From Calocera cornea HHB12733 (Eukaryota > Basidiomycota > Dacrymycetes > Dacrymycetales > Dacrymycetaceae), in contig KV423935.1 of the NCBI GenBank assembly GCA_001632435.1, forward strand, positions 204,413-268,412: a stretch of 64,000 nt of DNA, written 5' to 3'. Shown here one piece after another: positions 1-10,008 of this stretch. The notes below the pieces were generated by a model. That model did no database searches. It worked only from the letters and a program-made list of their open reading frames with translations, and was not told the DNA's origin. The number at the start of each line of letters is the position of its first letter. The stretch's first letter is position 1. Both the position numbers and the translations under genes were made by a program.

Positions 1-209
1 CCCGCTCCGCCCGCAGCCGCAGCCGCTTCTCCTCCTCCTCCCACTGATCCTCGTCGAACCCCCTCTGCCCACAGGGCCCGGGGCAGCTGGCGCAGCACGC
101 AGCGCAGCCCCGTGCGCCGAACGCGTCTGTGCGCATTGCGAGAGGGCGTCAGTGCTCGGTACTCGGTACCGGTACTGGTAGAGCATGGGAATGCCGGAAG
201 ACCCCCGCG

Positions 210-309
210 NNNNNNNNNNNNNNNNNNNNNNNNNNNNNNNNNNNNNNNNNNNNNNNNNNNNNNNNNNNNNNNNNNNNNNNNNNNNNNNNNNNNNNNNNNN
301 NNNNNNNNN
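210..309. other. Assembly gap (100 N)
   Basis: Exactly 100 consecutive Ns, the conventional length for a gap of unknown size. Sequence on either side may not be truly adjacent. Confidence 0.99.
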
Positions 310-369
310 GCTGCCACATGATCGGCTCCAATATCGACTCGCAGAAGACGTTCATCTTCGATTTCCGGC

Positions 370-446
370 CTTCTACCTTCTACCTTCTGCCTTCTGCCTT
401 CTTCCTTCTTCCTTCTTCCTTCTGCGTTGTGAGTTGTGAGTTGTGA
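370..446. repeat. Two adjacent heptamer tandem arrays
   Basis: Positions 370-425 hold eight consecutive 7-bp units of the form CTTCTNC (variants CTTCTAC, CTTCTGC, CTTCTTC). Three perfect GTTGTGA units follow at 426-446. The first array is pure pyrimidine apart from its one variable position. It starts only 60 bases after the assembly gap, so the repeat may have contributed to the assembly break. Confidence 0.9.
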
Positions 447-908
447 GTTCGTGGCAGGCTCGGCCCGCGTTCGCGTAGTTCAGGTTCGTGCTGGGCCTCG
501 CTGAGTACGGTTCAGTCAGTCTGAGAGTCAGGCTCAGACTCAGGCTCGGGCACGGGTTCCGATTGGATTGAAAGGCTGGCGAGAGCGAGACGAGATTTGA
601 GAGCCGGAGATACTATGGTGGTGATCGTCCAAAAGGCCCGGGGGGGCGGGGGGGTGGGCGCGACATGGCTTGCGCCGGGAAGGCTGGGTTGGGGTTGGGG
701 TTGGCGTCTCCGCGTTTCCCGGGAAAGGGCGCAGGGGCGGCCGACGTCATCGATCTCGGTCCCTACCATTGCGGGCTTGGTGTTCCCTGCAGGTCGTCGA
801 CCGCCAGATACTATACGGTGCTTTCGTAGCTCGATCTCATTGGCAGTATACTGGACACAACTTGTAACTAGAAGGAAAGGTAAAGTGAAATGCAAGGAAA
901 TCGGTGCT

Positions 909-3900
909 CTACTCCGCCGCGACCCGCCGGATCGTCCTCCTCTCCCGATCGCCGACGACGCGGACCTGCCCCTCCTGCTCGAGCGTCTTGACCACCTCTG
1001 CAAACTCGGCCGCGTCCACCTGCACGCTGCTCTGCTGCCCGAGCAGCTTGATCGCCTCCGTCCACCGCACCCCGCGCCCGCCCGGCGCATCAAGCAGCCC
1101 AAGCACGGCCCGCTTCAGGTCGCCCTGCATGCGCCGCTGCTGCTGCCCCACCCCCGTGTTGATCAGCTCCATGTCGATCAGCCCCGTCCGCGGGTCCGTC
1201 GCGCTCGTCCGGATCGCCTCCTGCATAAGCCGGTTCGCCTCCTCCACGTCGGACACCTCCACCTGCTCCGAAAACCGCATCCGCGCGTGCGCCTCCGACA
1301 GCCGGATCATGCTCTCCAACTGACGCGTCGTCGCGGTGATCCGCCGCTCGCCGGACCGCGGGTCTTCGCCCAGCTTGCGCAGGTCGACGTAGGCGCGGAC
1401 GAGCGCTTCCGAGGCACCCGCCGTGATCTGCGGATGCAGCTTGGACCGTGCGTACGAGATGTATGCGGTCAACAGGTCCACGGGCTGCCACGCGTTGTTA
1501 GTCTACTGAAGGATTCACCGGCACTGGGACTTACGATGACGTCCACACCGCCAGTCTCGGGTGCATCCTCAAGGTACAACCCGACCAGATGCTTCGCGAG
1601 GCGGCGGTCCGCAACCTCGTCGACCTTGTCCAGCACAAGGTACAGAAGGTCGAAACGGGACAGCAACGTAGGCGGGAGGTCGATGTTTTTCGTGATCGGC
1701 CACATGACATTATAGCGGGAGCCGACTGGGTTGGCCGCCGCCAGGATCGAAGTGCGAGCGTTCAGGGTGGTGATGATGCCCGCCTTGGCGATGGAGACGG
1801 TTTGTTGTTCCTATATATGCACTCAGCTTCGCGTTCGAACATGACAATGGACAACCCACCATAACTTCATGCAGCACACTCCGCGTCGAGTCCGACATCT
1901 TGTCAAACTCGTCAATGCAGCATACGCCGCCGTCACTCAGCACCAGTGCGCCGGACTCGAGCACGAGCTGCTTCGAGTCGGGGTCGCGGGTCACGTACGC
2001 GGTCAGACCGACGGCGGAGGAGCCCTTGCCCGACGTGTACACGCCGCGAGGGGCAATCTTGTGCACGTACTGTCCCTCTCGTCAGCGACGATAACCTCTG
2101 TGGCAGAAGCTTGCTTACATGCAGAATCTGACTCTTACTCGTGCCGGGATCACCAACAAGGAGGACGTTGATATCCCCCCTGTACCGGGGCCCGCCGCCC
2201 CCACCACCGCGGGCGATGCTCTTGTTCGTGCCGCCAAACAGCTGGAGCAAGATCCCCTTCTTGACGTCGTCCATCTCCCAGATACTGGGCGCCAAGCTCC
2301 GCGCGAGGATTTCGTAGATGTCCGGCCGCTGGGAAAGCTCGAGGATCCGCTGCTCCATCTCCGCCGTGCGCGAGAGGCCGTCCGTCCCCCCAGTGCCGGC
2401 CGCAGTGCCCGCAGCGTGCTCCGCCTCGTCTGCCTCTTCCCCGCCGACACCGATGGCGCCGGGTACCTTGCCCTCGCTCCGCGTGGAGGAGTCGAACCCA
2501 AGGCGCTGCGAGTTGGCCCGCTTCACGTGGACGATATCGAGGTAGGTCTTGAAGAGGGACTTGATCACGCGCTGCCGCGGATTCACGCGCACAGGGATGG
2601 AGCGGAAGATGCCCGTGACAGTGAGCCTGTCGCCGGGCTTGGCGAGGTCGACAAGCTCATCGTACACGCACAGAGAGACAGTGTGCGGCGTCTGGCCATC
2701 GGGGACCTTGTCCGGCGTCTCCTGCAGCCGGATGATCTGCCGATCAGCAAACTCGCTCCGGTTATGGATCAGGCTCATCGTGCCCAGGCTCTGGCACACA
2801 TCGCGCGGGCACCGGTTGGGCTCCTCGATCCGCCCGCGATCGATCTCGACCTGGACGGTATGCGAGCAGGTGAGGCAGCGGAAGAAGGCTTGCTTCATGT
2901 CGGGGATGATGGGCGTTGCGCGGATGACGAGGCCTCTGATGGAGACGAGCTTGTCGGTGTCTGCGGCACGTCAGCGTGGAGCCAGCGACAAATGAGAATT
3001 GCATACCGCTCGGGTTCAGCTCGCGCATGTTCACGGCGTCGATGCCGAACGGCCGGACCTTGTACACCTTGCCCTCGATGTCCCTGATCTCCTCCTCTCC
3101 CATATCCCCCTCCATACCGTCCATCCCATTCTCTTTGTCGTCCGCAGCAAGGAAGATCATCGCGTCCTTGAGCGCCGTATCCATAACAGGGATGATCTCC
3201 TGCGGGTACTTGAGGAGCTGGCTGTGCAGCTTGCGCGTTGCTGGCCACGCAAGCAGATTCTCTGCGTCCAGGTTGAGGTTCGTCTGCCCCGTGAGGCGCA
3301 TCTTGCGCAGATATGTCTGGTAGAGCGGTACCTCTCCGTCCTCCATCCTTGCCAGGGGCGGGTGGGCGATGCCCCGAGCCCCGTCGTGCGCGCGGCGGTA
3401 CTTTGGCTTGAACTCGCGCAGGAACTCGGAGAACGTCTTCATAGCCTCCATGATGCTGACGTTCGTGCCCCACACGACGGAGGTCACGTCGTCAAACCCC
3501 GAGGAGGCAGTCTGTGCGTTGGACAGCTGCGGCTCGGGCCCGGCAGAGGAGGGCGGGAAGAGCTGGGAGGAGGGCTCCGCGCCCGGGGTGGTCGCATCGT
3601 TCGGGGCGGGCGTCGCGGGCACTCGGGTAGCGCGAGCGCGCGCTTGCGCCTGGGAGAGCAGATGCGGCGAGGAGACGGAGTGGATGTCGCCCCTCCTCGC
3701 GCGCCTGGGGGTGGGCGTCTGAGTGCCTTGCGCCGGACTGCCTTGCGCTGTCCCTGCCGAGCTGTATGTGCCCGCATCAGCACCGCTGCTACCTGACGAT
3801 ACACACGCCCGCTGCTAGAAAAGGACAAAACTCACGAAGGTGGGAAGAAAAGCGGCTCGGCGCTGCTCGTAGGCGCCTGCTGGCTGCCCCTCGGTGTGCG

Positions 3901-4173
3901 CCCACCCCCCGGGCTAGAACTAGGGAACGCGAGCGGGCTGCTCTGCCCGCCCGCGCCTGCGCCCAAGGGTGCGTTCTCCTTGCCCCCCAGGGCGCGTCTC
4001 GCGAGGAGCGACGCGGCGGGGGAGGAGCCAGGCCGCCCTGGGGTAGGAGTGCGTTTTGCGGGTGAGGAGGAGGGGAAGAAGAGGGGCTCTTCTTGCGCGT
4101 CTGAGGTTGGGGGAGGGGGGTCGACGGGCATGTCGGCCTCTGAGGAGGGGACGTAGTGCGGGCTGGAGGACAT
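909..4173 (-). CDS. MCM4: DNA replication licensing factor MCM4 (MCM2-7 helicase subunit)
   Basis: MCM4 is a nuclear AAA+ ATPase subunit of the MCM2-7 hexamer that is loaded at origins and unwinds DNA in S phase. The N-terminal region (exon 1, 4173-3836) is Ser/Pro-rich with SP/TP pairs, as expected for CDK/DDK targets, and is followed by an RRGDIHS segment. A zinc finger of the form C-x2-C...C-x4-C follows (CLTC ... CPRDVC). The ATPase core shows Walker [10 protein letters not shown], Walker [10 protein letters not shown] and the arginine finger SRFD. The C-terminus is a winged-helix region ending at a TAG at 909. At least six exons are seen; intron 1 is 3786-3835, and others lie near 2960-2995, 2065-2118, 1815-1866 and 1500. 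The start at 4173 gives MSSSPHY; the frame stays open upstream to 4551, but that extension looks like 5' UTR. Identification as MCM4 rather than another MCM rests on the finger spacing and N-terminal character. Confidence 0.95.
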
Positions 4174-4660
4174 CTGCTGCGTGCGGGGTAGGTCAAACCG
4201 TCGCAGGGTGGGTGAGGGAGAGATGGTGGTGGTGACAGGACAAGAGGCAGAGAGCGCAATGAACGGGGAATCGGACGCGACGCGACGCGTCCGACATGGC
4301 CTTGCGTTTGCACAGCCACAACGACTGGGGCGCGTGTGACACACGCGTTCCTTCCGCCCGTGGAAGCTTCTGCGTAGAACGCGTCGGGCGCGGGCGGATG
4401 ATGGACAGCAGGTATAATTACTCAATTTCCCGCAATTACCTAGAGAAAACCAAAACGAGCGACAAGAGCGCGTGCCCACGCGGGGGACGACAGCGACTAG
4501 CAGATAATAGAATTGGAGAGCTGAGCAAAACAAAGGTGAGGAACAGAACACCGCGAAGGGTCGTTGTACAGCAGCCGTGCATGGAGAAAGGGCCTGCTTT
4601 CTCGTGTGCGTGTGAGAGTCCTGGGTCGTTTTCCTTGACTGGGGCTGGGCTGCACGCGGG
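4174..4660. other. Intergenic, MCM4 promoter and 3' flank of the wall-protein gene
   Basis: About 490 bases between the MCM4 start and the next minus-strand stop codon. Short open frames here overlap the MCM4 5' leader in other frames. No further feature is supported. Confidence 0.5.
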
Positions 4661-5410
4661 CTACAGTGCGAGCGCGAGGACGACGGCTGCGAGGAGGGCT
4701 GCTGCGGCCTGCGCGCCGCTGGAGGGGGCAGCGACGCGGGGGAAAGCGGCGCTCTTGGCTGCGCCCGTGTTGCTCGCGCCCTTCGCGCTGCTCGTGTTGC
4801 TGCCTGCGCCCGAGGCGGCAGGGGTGTTACTGGCCGCGTGGGAGGAGGACGGCGGCGCGGCGGAGGAGGTCGGCAGGGCCGCCGCGCCCGTCGCGCCGTT
4901 GATCTGGCTCTGGACGGTGGCGTTGAACGTGCCGGTCATCCCCGTCATGGTGAAGCGCGCGGAGAACTGCTCGTACGGGTACGTCGGCGTCGTCGGGTCG
5001 TGGTACGCCGCGGAGGTGAAGCGGATGAAGTAGGCGCTGCTGTCCGGGCCGATGGTCGGGTCGACGGTGAACTGGATCGACGCGGTGGTGGCGACGTTGA
5101 CGCTGCCGATGATCATCTGGAGGAGTGTCTGCTGCTGGCTGTTGCCCTGCGTGCGTGCGGAACGAAGCGGGATGAGCGATTACTTCTCTGCTACGACAAC
5201 ACCGCATATACGCACGGTGTAGATGCCCACGCTGGCCGTGCCGATCGTGGCGAGGAGGGGCGCCTGGCCATCGTCCTCCCAGGAGATGACGGCCGTCTGC
5301 CCGCCGGTGAACGTCGTCCCCGAGACGGGGTTGGTGACGTAGATGGTGGCGAGCGCGCTGTGCGCGGCGAGGAGGAGGGCGAGGACGGGTGCGAGGCAGA
5401 CGCTCTTCAT
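4661..5410 (-). CDS. Kre9/Knh1-like GPI-anchored cell-wall protein
   Basis: The protein has a signal peptide (MKSVCLAPVLALLLAAHSALA), then a domain starting IYVTNPVSGTTFTGGQ with 'ISWEDDG' and later 'YFIRFTSAAYHD'. This pattern is typical of the yeast cell wall synthesis Kre9/Knh1-like N-terminal domain found in many basidiomycete secreted proteins. The second half is Ser/Ala/Thr-rich and ends in a hydrophobic tail (ALLAAVVLALAL), as expected for a GPI signal. One 69-nt intron (5147-5215) has donor GTGCGT and acceptor GCAG; splicing joins ...GIYT to GNSQQQTLLQM in frame. The product is likely attached to the plasma membrane or wall. The molecular role of this family is poorly known, so only wall association is inferred. 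Confidence 0.85.
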
Positions 5411-5982
5411 TCTTGCAGAGTATGTGTTATCTGGTGGTTGCTGTGGTAGCTTTGTCGGTGGGGTTGCTAGGATGCGGACGCAGCAATATGCGTGCTTTGA
5501 GAACGAGTGTGTTGTATAACGAGAGTCGGCAGCCGGGGCTAGTCAAGCGAGGCGAGATCAACGACGAAAAGGCGGACGAGGGGGACGAGGAGGAGGAGCG
5601 TAATGTCAGGCCGGGTTGAAGAGGGCGAAAAACGGGGGTGTGTTTGTTGTCTCGCGCCCGAGGGAAGGGACGCCGCGCGGGGTTATACCCAGCGGAGTTT
5701 CAATGCACCCGTGCATGAATGGAATGTCCTTTGCCACCGTTTCCTCCGACTCGGCCGGGCGAGCGCATCACCGGGAGACCCTGAGAGTGGGTACCTGAAA
5801 GAATGCCCGTGTGAGCTGTCGCTATCGTACGGCGGCGATGGTCCGGCTGGAATGGAATAAAAAGTCATTGTAATAGTAGTCATTGGCTACATTGTAGTGT
5901 TACACCCTCCTCCTTCCCTTCCCTTGCTGCCTTCACTAGTACACCATGGTGCAAGTGCCCCCACGCATGAGCCAGTGCGAGC
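5411..5982. other. Intergenic
   Basis: Upstream of the Kre9-like gene and downstream of the MoaB/Mog-like gene. No coding exon or conserved element recognised. Confidence 0.5.
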
Positions 5983-7374
5983 CTACTTCTTCTGCTCCTC
6001 CCCAACCTTGCCCTCCGCCACCACAGTCCCGTCCAGCTCCTTGACCACCTATAAATAGCCCGCGCCAAAAATAATAAGCACTCATCCTGTCCCGCATGCC
6101 ACAAAACACCGCCTCCCAAATACCGCGCAAAATGCAAGGCGGAAAGGACAAAAGGAAACCGGACAGCAAGCACTTATATGAAAAGGAAAGAGGGACAGAA
6201 CGCACCTCCTCCTGCAGCTCCCGCAGCCGCACCTGGTCCTTCCCGATCAGGCTCACCGTCACGCCCACCTTGAAATCGGGGTACGACCCGACACGGATGC
6301 CCTCGGGCTTTGTGCGGTTCGCGAGCTCCGTGAGGAAGGGGGCGATGGAGGATTCGGGGCGGCTGCGGTGCGCGTTAGCATTTGTGCATTCATTCCACTT
6401 CCAAGCGCCGGGGTAGAGAAGGGCGGGGGAAGAGACTGGAGGAACGTACCCCGTGTGGATCAAGTGCCGGAAGGGCCGCTCGCTGGACGGCGGGAGCGGG
6501 AGGTACGGCGCGAGGCCCATGAGCATCTCGTTGAACAGCCTGGGGATGCCCGGGAAGATGCAGAGCTTCCCCTCGAGCCTCACCACGGGCTATATGCACC
6601 CATGCCCAACCCATCAGCCCTTCCAGCACGCACGCGAACAGGTTCCGGATAGACGCACCACCCACAGATCCTCATTGCAGAACAGAACCTCGCCCTTGCT
6701 CGGGAAAAGCGCCATCCGCAGCCGCGCCGTCTTCTGCTCCTCGGTCTGCTTCGTCAGGTCATACCTGGCTTTCGAGAACTCGGTCATGCGCGCGATGCAC
6801 TCGTCGTTGTACACGAGGTCCTGCTGGAAGGCCGCCGCCAGAGATGAGTACGTGATGTCGTCGTGCGTCGGGCCTATCCCGCCAGAGGTGATCACAAAGT
6901 CGTAGAGGGAGACCATGCGCCGCGCGGCTTCGACACTGCGGGGCAACGTGCGTCAGCACCAGACCGACGTCAGCTGGAGGAAAGGCACGCACATATCCTC
7001 CTCCTCATCCGGGACGACCTCGATCCGCTTCACCTCTATGCCGAGATCAAAGCAGAACTTTGCGAACGTGTTCGAGTTCTTATCGTGCGTCTTGCCGTTC
7101 AGGATCTCGTCCCTGCCCGCTGGTCAGCGCACGTCCCCAGCCTACCCCTGCCTACCAGCTCCAGATCTACGCCAATACCCTTAGAGGGGAAGGGCGGGAG
7201 GAGGACGCACCCAATGATAAGACACCCCGCGGTGCGGATGAACTTGCCCTCTCCCAGCGGGTTCGGGGGGATGGGGGAGCGCGGGAAGGTGACCTTGGGT
7301 GGATCGGGCTTGGGCACGATGGGCGCGGGTGCGGGCGGCTCGACGACGGGCGGCACGTCTGATGTTGTTGACAT
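5983..7374 (-). CDS. MoaB/Mog (molybdopterin-binding fold) domain protein
   Basis: After a Pro-rich leader the protein reads TAGCLIIGDEILNGK, then TSGGIGPTHDD, and later FPGIPRLFNEML. These are hallmark motifs of the MoaB/Mog molybdopterin-binding fold also found in the N-terminal part of some FAD synthetases. A C-terminal region (PEGIRVGSYPDF, VTVSLIGKD) follows. Fungal proteins of this type usually lack the FAD-synthetase PAPS-reductase half, as here, and their substrate is uncertain (possibly FAD/CoA-like nucleotide metabolism). Several short introns lie near 7100-7210, 6910-7000, 6590-6660, 6370-6440 and 6050-6200. The last exon ends VGEEQKK at a TAG at 5983. An in-frame upstream ATG at 7488 would add about 38 residues rich in Arg and Leu, resembling a mitochondrial presequence, so two starts are possible. 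Naming it a molybdopterin enzyme would be over-calling. Confidence 0.8.
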
Positions 7375-7488
7375 GCTGGCTATCCTATAGAAAGCGCTGG
7401 GACTGGGGCTGCTGGGCAGGGGCTGGCAGTGCAGGAGAGGGCGGAGAACAGGGAGACGCAGACGGTGCGGCAGTCGACGGAGGAGCAT

Positions 7489-8546
7489 CCAACGCGCAGC
7501 CCCGGTTCACCAGCAGCACTCACAGAGATAGCTACAGTAGCAATACAGTCCGGCTTTGTCAGGATTGAAGGCGTGCGCGACGTGAGCGCTGGCGATGTGG
7601 AGAGCGGTCGGCCGATATCTGAGCCACGGCTCCCCCACCTAGGCCGCACCACTGCTTCCGCTTGTGCCCTCACGTGATAGCATTGCCTCCGCGCATCCAC
7701 GTGATATTACCACAGCCACAACCAGGACCCCTCCTCCGTGTTTGCAGAACTTAAATTTTGCTTCACTTCACAAAGTGCAATAACACAACATGCTCATAAT
7801 AAGGAGGCCAAATTGTTCAAAAGCAGCTACAGAGTTGAAGTGATTTTAAAAGAACAAAATTGGAATAAAAAGAAATTATTTGGGCGCATTTCCACAAGTG
7901 GCTGTGCTAGGGTGCACACAACTTGTAGGTGTTAGAGGTCAAGGTACACATGGTTAGGAGTACTGGTTAGGCACAGTTCCACTAACTGTTAGGTTGCTTT
8001 GCCCAAACTGTTAGGGTTAGGGTTGGGGATGGGTTAAGGTTAGGGTAGGGGTCAGGTAGAATATTATATCTTAAAAGAAGATGGGTTTCACACAATGGAA
8101 CACATGAAAAGGCCCAGGTGATAAAGAGTGTCATTGAAACAGAGAACATGGATGGATACAAGTAGCGATATGTATAAGTATTTCTACCCAAATTGCTTGT
8201 CCAAGTTGTGTTTTTCACTAGATTTGCCCGGAAATGGTGAAGTCGAAAGGTGAATGTCACGTGAGCGGAAGCAATGGTGCGGCCCTTAGGTGGGGGAGCC
8301 GTGGAGAAGATTCGGCCGATGATGCGCTGGACCCTGGTGTGGTTGGCCCCAAGGTTGGCATGCGGTCGGGGCTCTGCTTGGTACCACCACAGCAGCCGTG
8401 GACAACATCATGTTTATCCGTCATTGCAGTCTGTTGACAAATACCGACTGTACATGGGACTTCTGTATGACGTCATCTCTGTGATCGACCAAACTACTAC
8501 CAATGAGGGAGACTCTGGACAATCGGCACTGAGTACTGTATGAACC
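7489..8546. other. Gene-free AT-rich island with telomere-like tract
   Basis: From about 7735 to 8230 the base composition shifts clearly to AT-rich with A-runs, unlike the GC-rich neighbours. It holds degenerate GGTTAGG motifs and a compact TTAGGG tract at 8011-8052. No gene is recognised. It may be an old insertion or a repaired break. Confidence 0.6.
8011..8052 (+). repeat. Interstitial telomere-like TTAGGG tract
   Basis: The tract starts with TTAGGGTTAGGG and continues through degenerate units (TTGGGG, ATGGG, TTAAGG, TTAGGG, TAGGGG). TTAGGG is the telomere repeat of most Agaricomycetes. The tract is internal, flanked on both sides by ordinary genes on the minus strand, so it is not a present chromosome end. 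Confidence 0.75.
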
Positions 8547-10008
8547 TCAAGCCTGGGTTGGCGAATCAAGGGACTCCTTCTCATCCGATGCCATGCTAGC
8601 GGTCCCAGCCGCGAGGGCTTGTTCCCGTTCCTTGAGCCACATCTGCCTCTTCTTGTACGCCTTGGACTTCCAGCCGAGCAGGTGCGTGCGCCCCTCCTTC
8701 CACTTCATGTACCCAAGCACCCCTATGACGGAGATCCAGAAGAAGGCGTAGGCGAGGACGGCCCCGAGCGTCGCGGTGTTGTTCCAGCCCAAGCTGCCCC
8801 ATGTCAGTTAGCCGCACGCCGCGGAAGGGAAGGAAACATACATGGCGTTGAAAATGGACCAGCCCCCGCCAGTCGACGTGTTGAACGGGTTGCCGTAGCT
8901 CAAGTGCCACACGGCGGCCTTCACATTGTAAGACCCAGGGCCATCGCCGAGCTCCTCGACGTCAGCACCGACACCCTGGTTGAAAACAAATGCCTCGAAG
9001 AAGCCGACCGCGCGGGAGAAGAGGCCGGCACCGACGAGGAAGAGGACGCAGGTGGAGACGACGAGGAAGTAGCGGATTGCGAGGACGGCACTGCCGCGAT
9101 AGATGAAGTATGCTAGTGCCATATGAGTGTTTTCCCGCCAGCTGCTTCTTTCATCGGGGACTCACCCACAAGGGCGCCACAGCCCAGGCCGACGGCGACA
9201 GCAAGCGGGATGGATTTGGCACTTGCCGACAGTGAAACTCCGCCCACGAAGACGATGGCCTCGATGCCCTCCCGAAGCACGGTAATAAGCGGCAGTACCA
9301 TGAGGGCGTACTTGCTGCCCCGCCCCGACTTGTCCTTGTCGTCCTTCGAGAAGGCGTGCGAGAGATGCACGCGCCATTTGGCAGAGGAACCTTCCAGCTT
9401 GAGGAACGCAATACCCATGACGAAGATGAGGCCAGCTGCCAGAAGGGCAAACGAGCCTTCCCAGACATCTTCCGTCTTGGCCCAGAGATCTTGCAGCTTG
9501 GTGTAGAACTATTCGAGACATCTCCTCATCAGTACCTGTTGTGATTAGTGAAGCAGTTGACGACTTACGACGGCGATGAAGGCAGCACCCACGCACATGG
9601 CGACACCAAAGCCAATCATGGTGCCGAGCCAGATCTTCCACACAAGCTTGCGATAGAGCTGCTTATCCGTGAGCGCCATATGTTCTTCTGGAACAGGAAT
9701 CGCGGGCCCATGACTCCCGGCGGAGCTGTGCGAACGACGAGGAGCGGCCTCCCCCTCGGTGATTGCCGCTGGATCACCAGTACTGGCACCTTCAGTGACG
9801 GCAGGAGCAGCTGTGGGAAGCCTCTCCTGCTGCTGTCCCAAGATCAATTGTTTCACCTAAACACACCGCTCATGAGTCCTCGCGTGATAGTGGAAACTGG
9901 GGAACCTACGAAAGACAGGAGGATAGACACAATGATGCCCGCCTCGATGGTTTCACGAAGAATAATGAGAAAGATGGGGACGGAAAAGACGTCCGCGGCC
10001 GAAGACAT
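8547..10008 (-). CDS. FTR1: High-affinity iron permease FTR1, copy A
   Basis: FTR1 is a plasma-membrane ferric iron permease that normally works with a FET3-type multicopper ferroxidase. The protein starts MSSAADVFSVPIFLIILR and shows the two Arg-Glu-x-x-Glu iron-translocation motifs: RETIE in the first membrane segment and REGIE in a later one. Conserved FTR1 stretches follow (FYTKLQDLWAKTEDVW, FNQGVGADVEELGDGPGSYN, GWNNTATLG), with about seven hydrophobic segments and a cytosolic charged tail. An intron after ILLSF and others near 9500-9545, 9125-9165 and 8790-8840 match copy B at 40646-42043. An in-frame ATG at 10092 exists, but the 10008 start aligns with copy B. No FET3 gene lies beside it. 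A GATA-type inverted repeat sits about 110 bases upstream. Confidence 0.93.

Larger units (their letters stand above)
1..908. other. Left edge, mostly non-coding
   Basis: No convincing coding exon is visible. The stretch holds an assembly gap, a heptamer tandem repeat, and the 3' flank of the MCM4 gene that ends at 909. Open frames spanning the Ns are artefacts of the gap. Confidence 0.6.

Noticed and set aside
3832..4551. N-terminal extension of MCM4 up to 4551
   Set aside because: The extra frame lacks conserved content and reads like 5' UTR; the MSSSPHY start fits the usual MCM4 N-terminus better.
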